Under the pieces are notes generated by a model. It was not told the origin of the DNA and made no database searches. It was given only the letters and a program-made list of their open reading frames with translations. This document shows positions 9,367-18,201 of a stretch of 64,000 nucleotides of DNA, in pieces. Source of the DNA: Acinetobacter nosocomialis. Its GTDB lineage: Bacteria > Pseudomonadota > Gammaproteobacteria > Pseudomonadales > Moraxellaceae. The first letter of the stretch is position 1, and every line of letters begins with the position of its first letter. The DNA lies in assembly GCA_025736915.1 (NCBI GenBank), contig CP107049.1, forward strand, positions 2,976,001 through 3,040,000. The letters run 5' to 3'. The translations under genes were made by a program, and so were the position numbers.

Positions 9367-10374
9367 TTAAGGTGTACGTAAAATTGTTCGAAAACCGACG
9401 TGTGTAGCGGCTAAATCAAAATCTTGAGGGTAACGGCTACTATTACGATAACGTGAACAGTAATTCTCAGCACACAAAAATGAGCCACCTTTAATGACAT
9501 ATTGGGTACTGCTCATTTCTTTTTGTCGTAAATCAGAATAATTACCCATATGTTGATCATGCGCGCCTTGGTAGGGAGAAGATGTCCATTCCCAAACATT
9601 TCCAATCATATCGAATAGCTTAAAGCCATTGGGTTTAAAGCAGCCGACAGGAGCAACACTCGTAAAATGATCTTGATTCAAATTTTCAAAAGGGAATGCA
9701 CCTTGCCAGTAATTGGCTTGGGGATGCTGATGTTCATCGGTAGGTGCTTGGTGTAAAGGCGTGTCAGTTTGTGAGTTCGCTTTAGCGGCGTATTCCCATT
9801 CAAGTTCAGTGGGTAAATCGCGTCCTAGCCAAACTGCATAATGCTCAGCATCATTTTTTGTCACGTAGCGTACAGGTTCATGAGGGTTGGGAAGTGCACC
9901 ATTTTTGCCGTTTGGTGTTTCCCAAGTATATCCAGATTTGAGTTGCCACCATTGCTGTGGATGATGGGGATCTGGAGAAAAAACAGCAGCCTGCTTTTGT
10001 TTTTCAGCATCGGTAATATAACCCGTGGCTTTTACAAAACTTGAGAACTGAGCGACAGTAACTTCAGTTTGATCAACCCAGAAACCTTTAACTTCCCGCT
10101 GTTTTTTTCCAAAATTAAGTTCATCAGGATAAGCTTTTTCAGAGCCAAAATTAAAATGTCCATCTGGTATGAATACCATTCCGGCAGTTGTATTTTTAAG
10201 CCAACCTGCAGGAAGGCCTGTATAGCTTTTACACTGTTCAATAGAACCCAAAGCAGCCGATGGGTTGGCTTGCTTTGGTAAAACTGTTTTCGTGTTAGAG
10301 TTATGTTCAGACTTACTACAACCTGTGATGAACAGCAGGCTGATTGTAGTGCTTAGAACCAGTTTCAATTTCAT
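9367..10374 (-). CDS. Formylglycine-generating enzyme (SUMF1/FGE-sulfatase family), predicted lipoprotein
   Basis: Predicted to oxidise the active-site cysteine of a sulfatase to C-alpha-formylglycine. The FGE domain fills residues about 60-333 (FIPDGHFNFGSE, VTQTEVTV-like start, WEWTSSP, HVGFRTI). The catalytic cysteine pair is present in GGSFLCAENYC (about C301 and C306), with the spacing of the human FGE pair. The N-terminus is a lipoprotein signal ending in LFITGC, so the enzyme is predicted to be exported and membrane-anchored, not cytosolic. Its ATG overlaps the TGA of the upstream sulfatase gene, which identifies its likely substrate. Other FGE-fold proteins have different roles, but the pairing makes maturase the best call. 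Confidence 0.88.
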   Translation of the reverse strand: MKLKLVLSTTISLLFITGCSKSEHNSNTKTVLPKQANPSAALGSIEQCKSYTGLPAGWLKNTTAGMVFIPDGHFNFGSEKAYPDELNFGKKQREVKGFWVDQTEVTVAQFSSFVKATGYITDAEKQKQAAVFSPDPHHPQQWWQLKSGYTWETPNGKNGALPNPHEPVRYVTKNDAEHYAVWLGRDLPTELEWEYAAKANSQTDTPLHQAPTDEHQHPQANYWQGAFPFENLNQDHFTSVAPVGCFKPNGFKLFDMIGNVWEWTSSPYQGAHDQHMGNYSDLRQKEMSSTQYVIKGGSFLCAENYCSRYRNSSRYPQDFDLAATHVGFRTILRTP

Positions 10375-12047
10375 TTGGCATTATATTCCTGTACGCCATT
10401 TTGTTCAGTGTATTTTTGATAAACCGAGAGCAACTCTTGTACTTTTGCTGGGTAAAGCTGTGCAACATTGTGATTTTCACCACGGTCAGTGGCAATGTTA
10501 TAGAGTTCCCAAGTACTGGTGCCTAATTCAGGGCGACCTTGAAGCGCAATTTTCCATTCGCCTTGTTTCGCATATTTACTGCCATGGAGTTCATCGGCAA
10601 AACTGAAATTTGCTGGACGGATGGTTTGTGATTTATTTTCAAGTACAGACTTCCAAGAATAACCGCTCGGTGTATTAATGGTTCGGCCTTTATATTGCCC
10701 TTGAGGTACTGGAATATGAGCATAATCTAATAATGTTGGAAAAACGTCGAGTACAGATGCAAAGCTATGATTGGTTTCCTCAGCTTTCTTCTGATTTGGT
10801 AACTTCACAATAGCAGGTGCTGTGGTTGCACCTTCCCCAGCGGTATCTTTCCATAAATGGAAAGGTGCTGCACTAACTTCGGCCCAACGTGGTCCAATAT
10901 AGTGGTATGAAGTAGGAGTACCAACGTTTGCTATAGAGTTATCAAAACCAGATTCACTGCCATATCCACCACGAATAAAACCTTCTGCACCATTGTCAGA
11001 AACAAAGAAAATTAAAGTATTTTCATAAAGATTATTTTGTTTTAGGTATTGGATAATTCGCCCCACATTGGCATCAAGATTTTCTACCATACCTGCGTAG
11101 ATTTCCATTTTGCGGGCTTCAAGTGCTTTCTGTTCAGCTGTTAACTCATCCCATTTTCCATATTTTTGTGGTGCATTCTGAGTGGCAATTGGTTCTGCAG
11201 CTTCAAAGTTTGCCGGAATAATTCCAAGCTGTTTTTGGCGTGCTATACGTGCTTTGCGAATGGCATCATAGCCAACATCATAAACGCCATGATATTTGTC
11301 ACGGTATTCAGCAGGTGCCTGTATAGGCCAGTGAGGTGCGGTATACGCAGCATAAGCAAAGAACGGTTTGCCGCTATTTTTGCCTGATTCTAAATAGCTC
11401 AGCAATTTGTCGGTAAAATAGTTTGTCGAGAAGAAGTCATCAGGTAACGCTGAAACAGGAATAATTTGTCCATCTTCGGTATACGTCGAGTTCCGTTTAA
11501 AGGCACTTGGAGCTTGTTTAAAGTGATGGTCTAGACCTTGCAATAAAGTAAATGAATGATCAAAACCTTTGGCATGTGCATTGGTTTCAGGCGTTAACCC
11601 TAAATGCCACTTACCACTTATATAAGTCCGATAGCCGTTGTCTTTGAGTACTTGAGCAATTGATAAAGAGCGTTCATTTAAATAGCCTTCATAGCCCGGC
11701 TGCCCTTTTAAATGGTCAGGGGTAAGCTCTGCCATAGCACCTATACCTGCTAGGTGGTGGTCAGTCCCTGAAATGAGTTGCGAGCGAGTAGGGGAACAAG
11801 TGGGTGCAGTATGATAGTCCGTTAAAAGTCGGCCTTCTTGTGCCAAACTATCAATATTAGGTGTATGAATTTCACCGCCAAAGACTCCTAAATCTGAATA
11901 GCCTAAGTCGTCGGCCATAATGAATAAAATATTGGGCTGCTTTGGTGTACTTGCTGCAGTTTCTTGTGAGTTATTATCGTTACAGCCAGCTAAAGATAAG
12001 CTAAATAAAGCAATGGAAAGACTAGATAAAAGAGCTTTGTACTTCAT
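10371..12047 (-). CDS. Arylsulfatase-type sulfatase, predicted lipoprotein
   Basis: Hydrolyses a sulfate ester; the natural substrate is unknown. The sulfatase signature CSPTRSQLISG is present with the formylglycine-forming cysteine at about residue 84. Metal ligands are seen in FIMADDLGYSD near the N-terminus and in FVSDNGAEG in the second half, and GKWHLG is conserved. The first start (12110) would put 21 polar residues before MKYKALLSSLSIALFSLSLAGC, a clear lipoprotein signal, so the ATG at 12047 is preferred; its ribosome site is weak. It forms a two-gene operon with its maturase through an ATGA overlap. It probably scavenges sulfate in the periplasm. Confidence 0.92.
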   Translation of the reverse strand: MKYKALLSSLSIALFSLSLAGCNDNNSQETAASTPKQPNILFIMADDLGYSDLGVFGGEIHTPNIDSLAQEGRLLTDYHTAPTCSPTRSQLISGTDHHLAGIGAMAELTPDHLKGQPGYEGYLNERSLSIAQVLKDNGYRTYISGKWHLGLTPETNAHAKGFDHSFTLLQGLDHHFKQAPSAFKRNSTYTEDGQIIPVSALPDDFFSTNYFTDKLLSYLESGKNSGKPFFAYAAYTAPHWPIQAPAEYRDKYHGVYDVGYDAIRKARIARQKQLGIIPANFEAAEPIATQNAPQKYGKWDELTAEQKALEARKMEIYAGMVENLDANVGRIIQYLKQNNLYENTLIFFVSDNGAEGFIRGGYGSESGFDNSIANVGTPTSYHYIGPRWAEVSAAPFHLWKDTAGEGATTAPAIVKLPNQKKAEETNHSFASVLDVFPTLLDYAHIPVPQGQYKGRTINTPSGYSWKSVLENKSQTIRPANFSFADELHGSKYAKQGEWKIALQGRPELGTSTWELYNIATDRGENHNVAQLYPAKVQELLSVYQKYTEQNGVQEYNAK

Positions 12048-12181
12048 TGTATCATCTGAATTATTAAAAGAATTGTGCTTGAGTTTAATCAGATGGTTTT
12101 TGCTATCCAAACAAGGAATTGATCAAAGAAAATCAGAAAAATGTCTGAGAATTTATGCTGATAAATAAATGAGAAAAAAAG

Positions 12182-12202
12182 AAAAGCCCATATTGGGCCT
12201 TT
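12182..12202 (-). terminator. Terminator after the first rhomboid gene
   Basis: AAAAGCCCA and TGGGCCTTT pair around a 3-nt loop. The minus-strand transcript runs into a long T-rich tail (12168-12181). Confidence 0.8.
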
Positions 12203-12216
12203 CAAAAATATTAAGT

Positions 12217-12834
12217 TTAAAACGGCAAGCGGGTAAGTTGATCCAAGAAATGTGGAATCACTCTTGGTTCAATCAAAATCGTTACAACTACACCGTAAGC
12301 TGCACCCCATAAATGGGCACTATGGTCAATATTAGTATTGCCACGTTTACCAGCCCAAATACTATAAGCCACATATAAAACCGCAAAAATAATGGCTGGT
12401 ACTGGAATAAAAAATACAAAAATCAGCTTCCACGGTTGAAACAGAATATAAGCAAATAAAACAGCAGATACAGCACCAGAAGCTCCTAGACTTGTCCAAT
12501 TGGCATCATTTTTATGCTGTAAATAGGTTGGTAAAATCGCAAAAATTAATCCGCCTAAATAGAACAACACAAAGCCCATGTCGTAGAAATATTGGCGATA
12601 AAAACTTTCAATAATACTGCCAAAGAAAAACAGGGTAATCATGTTAAAAAGTAGATGAGTACCATCTGCGTGAATAAAACCATGGGTGATGAAACGATCA
12701 AATTGTCCACGTTGCATTGCAGGCGGCCAGAAGATCAGGCGGTTCATAACGTTTTGATTGCTAAAAGCAAGTAAAGAGACGACGACCGTAATAATAATAA
12801 GGGTAATAGTATGGTTAAACGGCAAATGCAACAT
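12217..12834 (-). CDS. Rhomboid-family intramembrane serine protease
   Basis: A polytopic inner-membrane protein of 205 residues with about six helices. The catalytic serine is in GASGA (about S119) and the catalytic histidine in DHSAHLWGAAYG (about H174). HGFIHADGTHLLFNM matches the conserved oxyanion/HxxxN helix. It presumably cleaves transmembrane segments, with substrate unknown. It is single-gene with its own terminator. It is the first of two rhomboids in this window, and the two are clearly different in sequence. Confidence 0.93.
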   Translation of the reverse strand: MLHLPFNHTITLIIITVVVSLLAFSNQNVMNRLIFWPPAMQRGQFDRFITHGFIHADGTHLLFNMITLFFFGSIIESFYRQYFYDMGFVLFYLGGLIFAILPTYLQHKNDANWTSLGASGAVSAVLFAYILFQPWKLIFVFFIPVPAIIFAVLYVAYSIWAGKRGNTNIDHSAHLWGAAYGVVVTILIEPRVIPHFLDQLTRLPF

Positions 12835-12992
12835 AAGAAATATTTAAAAAATGATCAATACTAAGGTCAATAATGCCATTAAAAATACAACTTGAAACCC
12901 TGTTGTGTATAAATCCGACAAATTTAGTTGATTTTTTTTAAATCCCCCTCATCTTCGGTTAATATAAAGGCATCAGCTTGAGGAATATTGTT

Positions 12993-13631
12993 ATGTCGAC
13001 TGAGAACACCAACACTGCTGTTGCAGAAGAAATTCCGAACCTTTTGATTACACCATCTGCACAAGAGTATTTGCACGAATTATTGGCGAAGCAAAATACT
13101 CCGGGAATTGGCGTTCGAATTTTTGTTGAACATCCGGGTACACCACGTGCAGAGTGCTGTATGGCATATAGCGCACCAGAAGAAGTGGTACCAACGGATT
13201 ATAAACAGGACTATCCTGATTTTCCTGCATATATTGATGCACCGTCTATTCCATATCTTTTAGACGCTGTAATTGATTACAACAAAGACCGTTTTGGTGG
13301 TCAGTTAACCTTCCGTGCACCAAACTCTAAAGTGCCACGCGTAGGACCAGATGCTTCAATTGAAGAACGTATTACTTACATTCTTCAAGCAGAAATTAAC
13401 CCAGGTCTTGCAGGGCATGGCGGTAATTGTAGCTTAGTAGAAGTGCAAGATGACCCAGAACATGGTTTAACTGCTGTATTGAAATTCGGTGGTGGTTGCC
13501 AAGGTTGTTCTGCAATTGATGTGACTTTAAAACAAGGCGTAGAAACAACCTTGAAAGAAAACATTCCTGAGCTTCAACGTGTGGTTGACCAAACAGACCA
13601 TACGCAAGCAGAAGGCGCTTACTTCAAATAA
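12993..13631 (+). CDS. nfuA: Fe-S biogenesis protein NfuA
   Basis: Carries [4Fe-4S] clusters to target enzymes, especially under oxidative or iron stress. The N-terminal part is a degenerate A-type (HesB-like) domain, about residues 15-110. The C-terminal NifU domain has the cluster-binding CxxC in GGGCQGCSAID (about C169 and C172). I preferred the ATG at 12993 over an upstream TTG at 12978 because AGGA lies 8 bases before it. The length of 212 fits the family. A Fur-box-preceded receptor follows after a terminator. Confidence 0.96.
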   Translation: MSTENTNTAVAEEIPNLLITPSAQEYLHELLAKQNTPGIGVRIFVEHPGTPRAECCMAYSAPEEVVPTDYKQDYPDFPAYIDAPSIPYLLDAVIDYNKDRFGGQLTFRAPNSKVPRVGPDASIEERITYILQAEINPGLAGHGGNCSLVEVQDDPEHGLTAVLKFGGGCQGCSAIDVTLKQGVETTLKENIPELQRVVDQTDHTQAEGAYFK

Positions 13632-13654
13632 TAAAATTATTTGAAAAGTGAAAT

Positions 13655-13680
13655 AAAAAAGCCTCTTCCTGAGGTTTTTT
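13655..13680 (+). terminator. Terminator after nfuA
   Basis: AAAAAAGCCTC pairs with GAGGTTTTTT around a 5-nt loop, followed by a T-rich tail. Confidence 0.9.
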
Positions 13681-13694
13681 TATTTTTATCAATT

Positions 13695-13713
13695 GAAAAT
13701 AATTATCAATATT
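13695..13713. promoter_or_regulatory. Fur box upstream of the TonB-dependent receptor
   Basis: The 19-bp sequence GAAAATAATTATCAATATT matches the Fur consensus (GATAATGATAATCATTATC) at 14 of 19 positions by eye. It lies about 80-100 bp upstream of the receptor start, consistent with iron repression. Confidence 0.65.
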
Positions 13714-13795
13714 ATTTATTTTATTATTTAAATTTGTTACATTTGTTTAAGTAAAACTTAATATTTATTCATAATTTAATCTGTTGGAGCAGGAT

Positions 13796-15835
13796 ATGAC
13801 TAAGCGTATTTTCCAATCTGTACTATCAATTTCGGTACTTACAGGAATGTTTCCTGCGGCTTATGCCGCTGAAAGTGAAAATATTTTAGTTGATTCTTCC
13901 AGAAAAAATAAAAAAGATAGTGAGGTTGCACAATTAGAAAAAATAGTCGTGACAGCAAGTGGTTTTGAACAAAATATAAAAAAAGCAGCCGCTTCTATTT
14001 CTGTTTTAACTCAAGATGAAATTAATAAAAAAGCATATCGTGATGTCACTGATGCACTTAAAGATGTGCCTGGTGTCGTGGTTACAGGGGGCGGAAGTTC
14101 ATCTGATATCAGTATTCGTGGAATGGGAAGTGCCTATACCGTTATTATGGTCGATGGTAAGAAAGTAAACACACGTTCTGTACGACCAAATAGTGATAAT
14201 TCAGGTATTGAACAAGGTTGGTTACCGGGAATCGAAAGTATCGAACGTATTGAAGTTATTCGTGGCCCAATGTCTGGACTCTACGGTTCAGATGCGATGG
14301 GTGGTGTAATTAATATTATTACTAAAAAAGTTGCAGATGTTTGGAGTAGCTCAGTTAAGTTGGATACTACCATCCAAGAAAACAATAAATCTGGAAATCT
14401 TTACCAAGCTAATACTTATGTTTCAGGGCCATTAATTAAGAATTTACTTGGGTTAAAAGCCAACGGCACATTTTCACAAAGAGATGAAGATGAAATTATT
14501 GGTGGTTATAGCAAACAAAAAATCCGTGCAGGTGGGGCCACTTTAAGTCTGACTCCGAATGACCAACATACCATTGAACTTGAATATCAGCGTTCTATTC
14601 AAAATCGTAATGCTACAGTTGGAAAATCAGTTTCGCCTATTCAAACTGGACGTAATCCACCAGTGGATTCAATAACGGATTATTATCGTACCGAATATAG
14701 TTTGACCCATCGTGGTGACATTGGTCCTGTGAAAACTCATTCTTATATTCAACGTGAAGAGAACAAGAACCCATCTAGAAATATGGAAGCGGTGAATACT
14801 ACTTTTAATACGCTTAACCAGATCACACTCGCAAATCATGCACTGAGCGTTGGGGGCAGTTATTTAAAAGAAGAATTAGATGATTTAGGAAACCAGTTAA
14901 AAGTGGGCGGGTCACAACCTGTTTCTAATTTAGATCGTTATAGCTGGGCATTATTTGCAGAAGATGCATGGAATATTATTGATCCTTTTACTTTAACAAT
15001 GTCACTGCGTATGGATCAGGACGAAAAATTTGGAGATCATTTCACTCCTAAAGTTTACGGTGTGTGGACTTTAAATGATAACTGGATCATTAAAGGCGGT
15101 GTATCAACAGGCTATAAAACACCTGCGCTAAGAGCGACAGTAGCAGAATGGGGACAAGCGACAGGCGGAGGACGTTCGGCAGGGGTAATTGTTGGTAATC
15201 CAAATCTAAAACCAGAAAAAAGTACCAACTATGAGCTGTCATTTTCTTGGGATAATTTAGATAACTTGAATGCTGGCCTAACGCTTTTTAATAGCGAATT
15301 TAAGGATAAAATTACAGAAGTTAGAACCTGTTCAGGAGATGCAGGTACTTATAATTGTGATTGGTTAGGTACAAAATTTGATTTTATCAGTCAACGCACA
15401 AATGTAGATAAAGCCAGTATGAGAGGGATTGAAGCGACGTTTGGTTGGCTCATTTCACCTGACTTAAAGTTGAATGCTAATTATACCTATACCGATACAG
15501 AGCAAAAGAGTGGAGAGTTTAAAGGCCAACCTTTAAATGAAATGCCGGAACACATGTTTAATACCACTTTAGATTGGCAAATGAATGATTTGGTGGGGAT
15601 GTGGAGCCGTTTGAATTTCCGTAGTAAAACTTCTGAATATTTAAGCCGAACTTCAATGGCTGAAGGAAAACCTGCTTATGGGTTGGTTGATATTGGTATG
15701 AACTATAAACCGACTGATAAAATCCAAGTTGCAGCAGGTATTTATAACTTATTTGATAAAGATATTGATGTAGCAACTTACAATTATGTTTTAGACGGAC
15801 GCCGTTATAATTTAGGGATTATTTATAAGTTTTAA
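13796..15835 (+). CDS. TonB-dependent outer-membrane (siderophore-type) receptor
   Basis: Imports an iron-siderophore or related ligand across the outer membrane using TonB energy. A signal peptide ends near AYAA (about residue 23). A TonB-box-like EKIVVTA lies at about 50-56. The plug domain carries ISIRGMGSAYTVIMVDG and the IERIEVIRGPMSGLYGSDAMGGVINIITKK block typical of the FepA/CirA group. A beta-barrel to the C-terminal phenylalanine follows. The start at 13796 was preferred over TTG 13784 because GGAG then fits. A Fur box precedes it. The ligand cannot be told from sequence; a catecholate is plausible. Confidence 0.93.
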   Translation: MTKRIFQSVLSISVLTGMFPAAYAAESENILVDSSRKNKKDSEVAQLEKIVVTASGFEQNIKKAAASISVLTQDEINKKAYRDVTDALKDVPGVVVTGGGSSSDISIRGMGSAYTVIMVDGKKVNTRSVRPNSDNSGIEQGWLPGIESIERIEVIRGPMSGLYGSDAMGGVINIITKKVADVWSSSVKLDTTIQENNKSGNLYQANTYVSGPLIKNLLGLKANGTFSQRDEDEIIGGYSKQKIRAGGATLSLTPNDQHTIELEYQRSIQNRNATVGKSVSPIQTGRNPPVDSITDYYRTEYSLTHRGDIGPVKTHSYIQREENKNPSRNMEAVNTTFNTLNQITLANHALSVGGSYLKEELDDLGNQLKVGGSQPVSNLDRYSWALFAEDAWNIIDPFTLTMSLRMDQDEKFGDHFTPKVYGVWTLNDNWIIKGGVSTGYKTPALRATVAEWGQATGGGRSAGVIVGNPNLKPEKSTNYELSFSWDNLDNLNAGLTLFNSEFKDKITEVRTCSGDAGTYNCDWLGTKFDFISQRTNVDKASMRGIEATFGWLISPDLKLNANYTYTDTEQKSGEFKGQPLNEMPEHMFNTTLDWQMNDLVGMWSRLNFRSKTSEYLSRTSMAEGKPAYGLVDIGMNYKPTDKIQVAAGIYNLFDKDIDVATYNYVLDGRRYNLGIIYKF

Positions 15836-15841
15836 ATAGTT

Positions 15842-15876
15842 AAACAACAAAGGCGCTTTAAGTGCCTTTGTTGTTT
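15842..15876. terminator. Shared bidirectional terminator overlapping a coding end
   Basis: AAACAACAAAGGC pairs with GCCTTTGTTGTTT. The 3' half encodes the last residues (NNKGT) and stop of the convergent gene 15858-16865, so one hairpin serves both genes. Confidence 0.85.
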
Positions 15877-16865
15877 AGAATATCTAATGTTTTTTCAGAA
15901 TAATAAAATTTCTCTAGATACACGCGAGCACGGCGTCTTAAATGTCCTGTTGTCACTAATTGCTGTAATACTGGTACAAGTAACTGAGTGAGTTCGCGTT
16001 GTACTAGGCTTTCATCAATATTAAGGTCACCTAGTAATAAGTCAAAGTTACGTTCCTGATTACGGACGTACCAAGTATAAATACCATCATGTACTTGTTG
16101 TTTCAGGTAATCAGTTTGACGAATGTGGTCCCAAATCTCATGTCCTAAGCCCACTGTTTTTGTTAAATCTTGAACTTCTACATAATTTTTCAAAACAGAA
16201 AGAGGCATAGTTTTAACTTTGTGCCAAACATTTGCCTGAAAATGGTAGAGCTTATCATTGTCAAAATGTTGGTTTAAAACGCGTTCACTCATTTGACTGA
16301 GTTTTAAAATATTCTTTTGCAAATAATGGTTAATGGTATCGTCGAGATTAGAATCGGTGACTGTTTCTAATACAGATTTACCCATTTTCATAAAACGGCC
16401 TACACCTGGTACGCGTTTTGACATAGATTCATCTAAATAATCATGCATTGTTTGCTGAATCAATTGAGTCAACAGTGCAGAAAAGGCAGGGTTATTCACA
16501 ATTGTTTTAATGAGTTTTTTACGGTGTTCTTCTTTACTTGCAACATATTGCGCAATGCGGTCAATGGTTAAAACAGGAATAACGTCTTCAACTGTTGCTG
16601 TGTCATTTGCAGGATGAATGAGTGCAAAGCGAATATGCTCGGCAATCTGTTCAATCAAAAAATCAGAAGCAGGTGTATCTAAAATCTGCTTTTGAATGAG
16701 CTGTTGAATCTGGTCAAAGGTCCAAAGGTGCTGTAATTGTCGACTACTCAACCAATGATAAAATTGTTCAAACTCTTGTTGGATCACCTGAGTCTGAGCA
16801 AATTGCTCATCTAAAAAATCTAGATGAGCTTCAATAAGTTTTTCTATGATTGGTTGGGTAGACAT
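15858..16865 (-). CDS. Conserved-looking hypothetical protein, 335 residues, downstream of a hydrolase
   Basis: I do not recognise a domain. The protein is soluble and mostly helical in appearance, with no signal peptide or long hydrophobic segment. It has charged amphipathic stretches throughout and a basic patch near the C-terminus (HLRRRARVYLEKFYY). GTGAGA precedes the ATG at a proper distance. It starts 26 bp after the stop of the hydrolase gene 16892-17917 on the same strand, so the two are probably one operon. A chaperone or foldase-like role for the secreted hydrolase would be speculation: the lipase foldases I know are membrane-anchored, and this protein has no visible anchor. Confidence 0.8.
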   Translation of the reverse strand: MSTQPIIEKLIEAHLDFLDEQFAQTQVIQQEFEQFYHWLSSRQLQHLWTFDQIQQLIQKQILDTPASDFLIEQIAEHIRFALIHPANDTATVEDVIPVLTIDRIAQYVASKEEHRKKLIKTIVNNPAFSALLTQLIQQTMHDYLDESMSKRVPGVGRFMKMGKSVLETVTDSNLDDTINHYLQKNILKLSQMSERVLNQHFDNDKLYHFQANVWHKVKTMPLSVLKNYVEVQDLTKTVGLGHEIWDHIRQTDYLKQQVHDGIYTWYVRNQERNFDLLLGDLNIDESLVQRELTQLLVPVLQQLVTTGHLRRRARVYLEKFYYSEKTLDILNNKGT

Positions 16866-16891
16866 AAGGTCTCACAAGTCCGAAGTTTTAT

Positions 16892-17917
16892 TTAAGGTGC
16901 GGTCGTTTTTGACGTCTGATCTGTTTCTACTTTTAGTAAAAACGGTACATATTGTTGAATAACTAATTGCTCAGCTTCCAATATTGGCATATGGCCTACG
17001 TTTTCTAAAATAACTGGAGGCTGTGCGTTTTTTAAAAGTCGTTTTAGTTCACTCGCCACTTCAACATTAATAATCTTATCTTGTTTGCCCCATAAAATGA
17101 GTGTGGGTGCATCAATGGTTTTGGTGAGTACCGCAAATGAGTCTGGAGTATAGACTTTATTGAGTGCAATGAGTTGGTCGACCAGTTTTTGTGTTTGTGG
17201 TGCCTGATTAATCATCAGTTTTTCTTGAGCTTGTAAGAACTCTTTAGGAATAAACGGAGGATTAAACATGGTTTGTTTTAATAAATAATTAAAGTCACCT
17301 TTTTTAGAGACCAAAAGTTGTTTTAAGTAAGCTGGGTCTTTTAGATAAATTGTATTAGCAGAACGGAAAATACCGCCGCTATCAACTAAAAATAGGCTTT
17401 TGGTTTCAAATGGATACTGTCCAGCATAGAGTAGGGCAATAGAACCACCAAGTGAGTGCCCAGCAATATGGATAGGTCCTTTCAAGTTTTCAGCTTCAAC
17501 AAAACGGCGTAATTTTTCAGCAAGGTTCGGAACCGAATAGTCGAAGTCTTGAGCAACAATAGTTTCGCCGCTACCTGGTAAGTCTGGAATAATGACGTGG
17601 TAATTCGTAGTTAAGTAATGCGCCATGCGATTCCAATTGTCACGACTGCCACCTAAACCATGAATAAGTAATAAGGTTGGTTTTGTGGTCGAACCACCTT
17701 CACTATATGACCAAGTGATATCACCTACTTTTAATTTTTTGCTTTGAAGGCCCGCCCAGCTACGTTCTTGTTGTAAGACTGTTTGATACGTTACATCAAT
17801 ATTGTCGATTGCCTGTGCTTGAGAAATGCTCATAACCGACCATAAGCTACAAGCTAATGTCAGTGCAGTAGCAGTTTTTTTCATAGAGGCTTTAATTGAT
17901 GCAGACAGCCTAGTCAT
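16892..17917 (-). CDS. Secreted alpha/beta hydrolase, lipase-like
   Basis: An exported hydrolase of the alpha/beta fold. After a signal peptide (KKTATALTLACSLWSVMSISQAQA) come the oxyanion HGLGGSRDNW, the nucleophile elbow GHSLGGS, the acid in LILWGKQDKI and the histidine in VGHMPIL. This order resembles Moraxella-type lipase 3 and related esterases. The first ATG (17926) abuts the AAGGA ribosome site, while the ATG at 17917 is 8 bases from it, so 17917 is chosen. A 12-bp palindrome sits about 70 bp upstream. Substrate is unknown, probably a lipid or short-chain ester. Confidence 0.88.
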   Translation of the reverse strand: MTRLSASIKASMKKTATALTLACSLWSVMSISQAQAIDNIDVTYQTVLQQERSWAGLQSKKLKVGDITWSYSEGGSTTKPTLLLIHGLGGSRDNWNRMAHYLTTNYHVIIPDLPGSGETIVAQDFDYSVPNLAEKLRRFVEAENLKGPIHIAGHSLGGSIALLYAGQYPFETKSLFLVDSGGIFRSANTIYLKDPAYLKQLLVSKKGDFNYLLKQTMFNPPFIPKEFLQAQEKLMINQAPQTQKLVDQLIALNKVYTPDSFAVLTKTIDAPTLILWGKQDKIINVEVASELKRLLKNAQPPVILENVGHMPILEAEQLVIQQYVPFLLKVETDQTSKTTAP

Positions 17918-17984
17918 AGATTTCATCCTTGAAGCTTAAGCGAGTTTGAAAAATTATTGAAAAACTTTGCCAATGAGTCATTTG

Positions 17985-17996
17985 CCAAACGTTTGG
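17985..17996. promoter_or_regulatory. Perfect palindrome CCAAACGTTTGG, candidate operator
   Basis: A 12-bp perfect palindrome with central CG, typical of LacI-family sites (the PurR core is GCAAACGTTTGC) and close to PsrA-type GAAAC-N-GTTTC sites. It lies 68-79 bp upstream of the lipase-like gene. Confidence 0.4.
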
Positions 17997-18201
17997 AATG
18001 AAGAAAATTATAGTCAATCTAGGAACTAAAGTATGTCTATTTTTTCACTAAACAGTAGGGAAGGGACAGTAAGTTTCACATTTAAGTAAAGGAAGTATTT
18101 TTAAAATTTTTCATGAAAAAGGATTTATTTTTTGTCAGTGACATTCAAATTTTGACACATTAAAATGATTTCCAACCTTGAAAAAACAATGGAAATATAA
18201 A

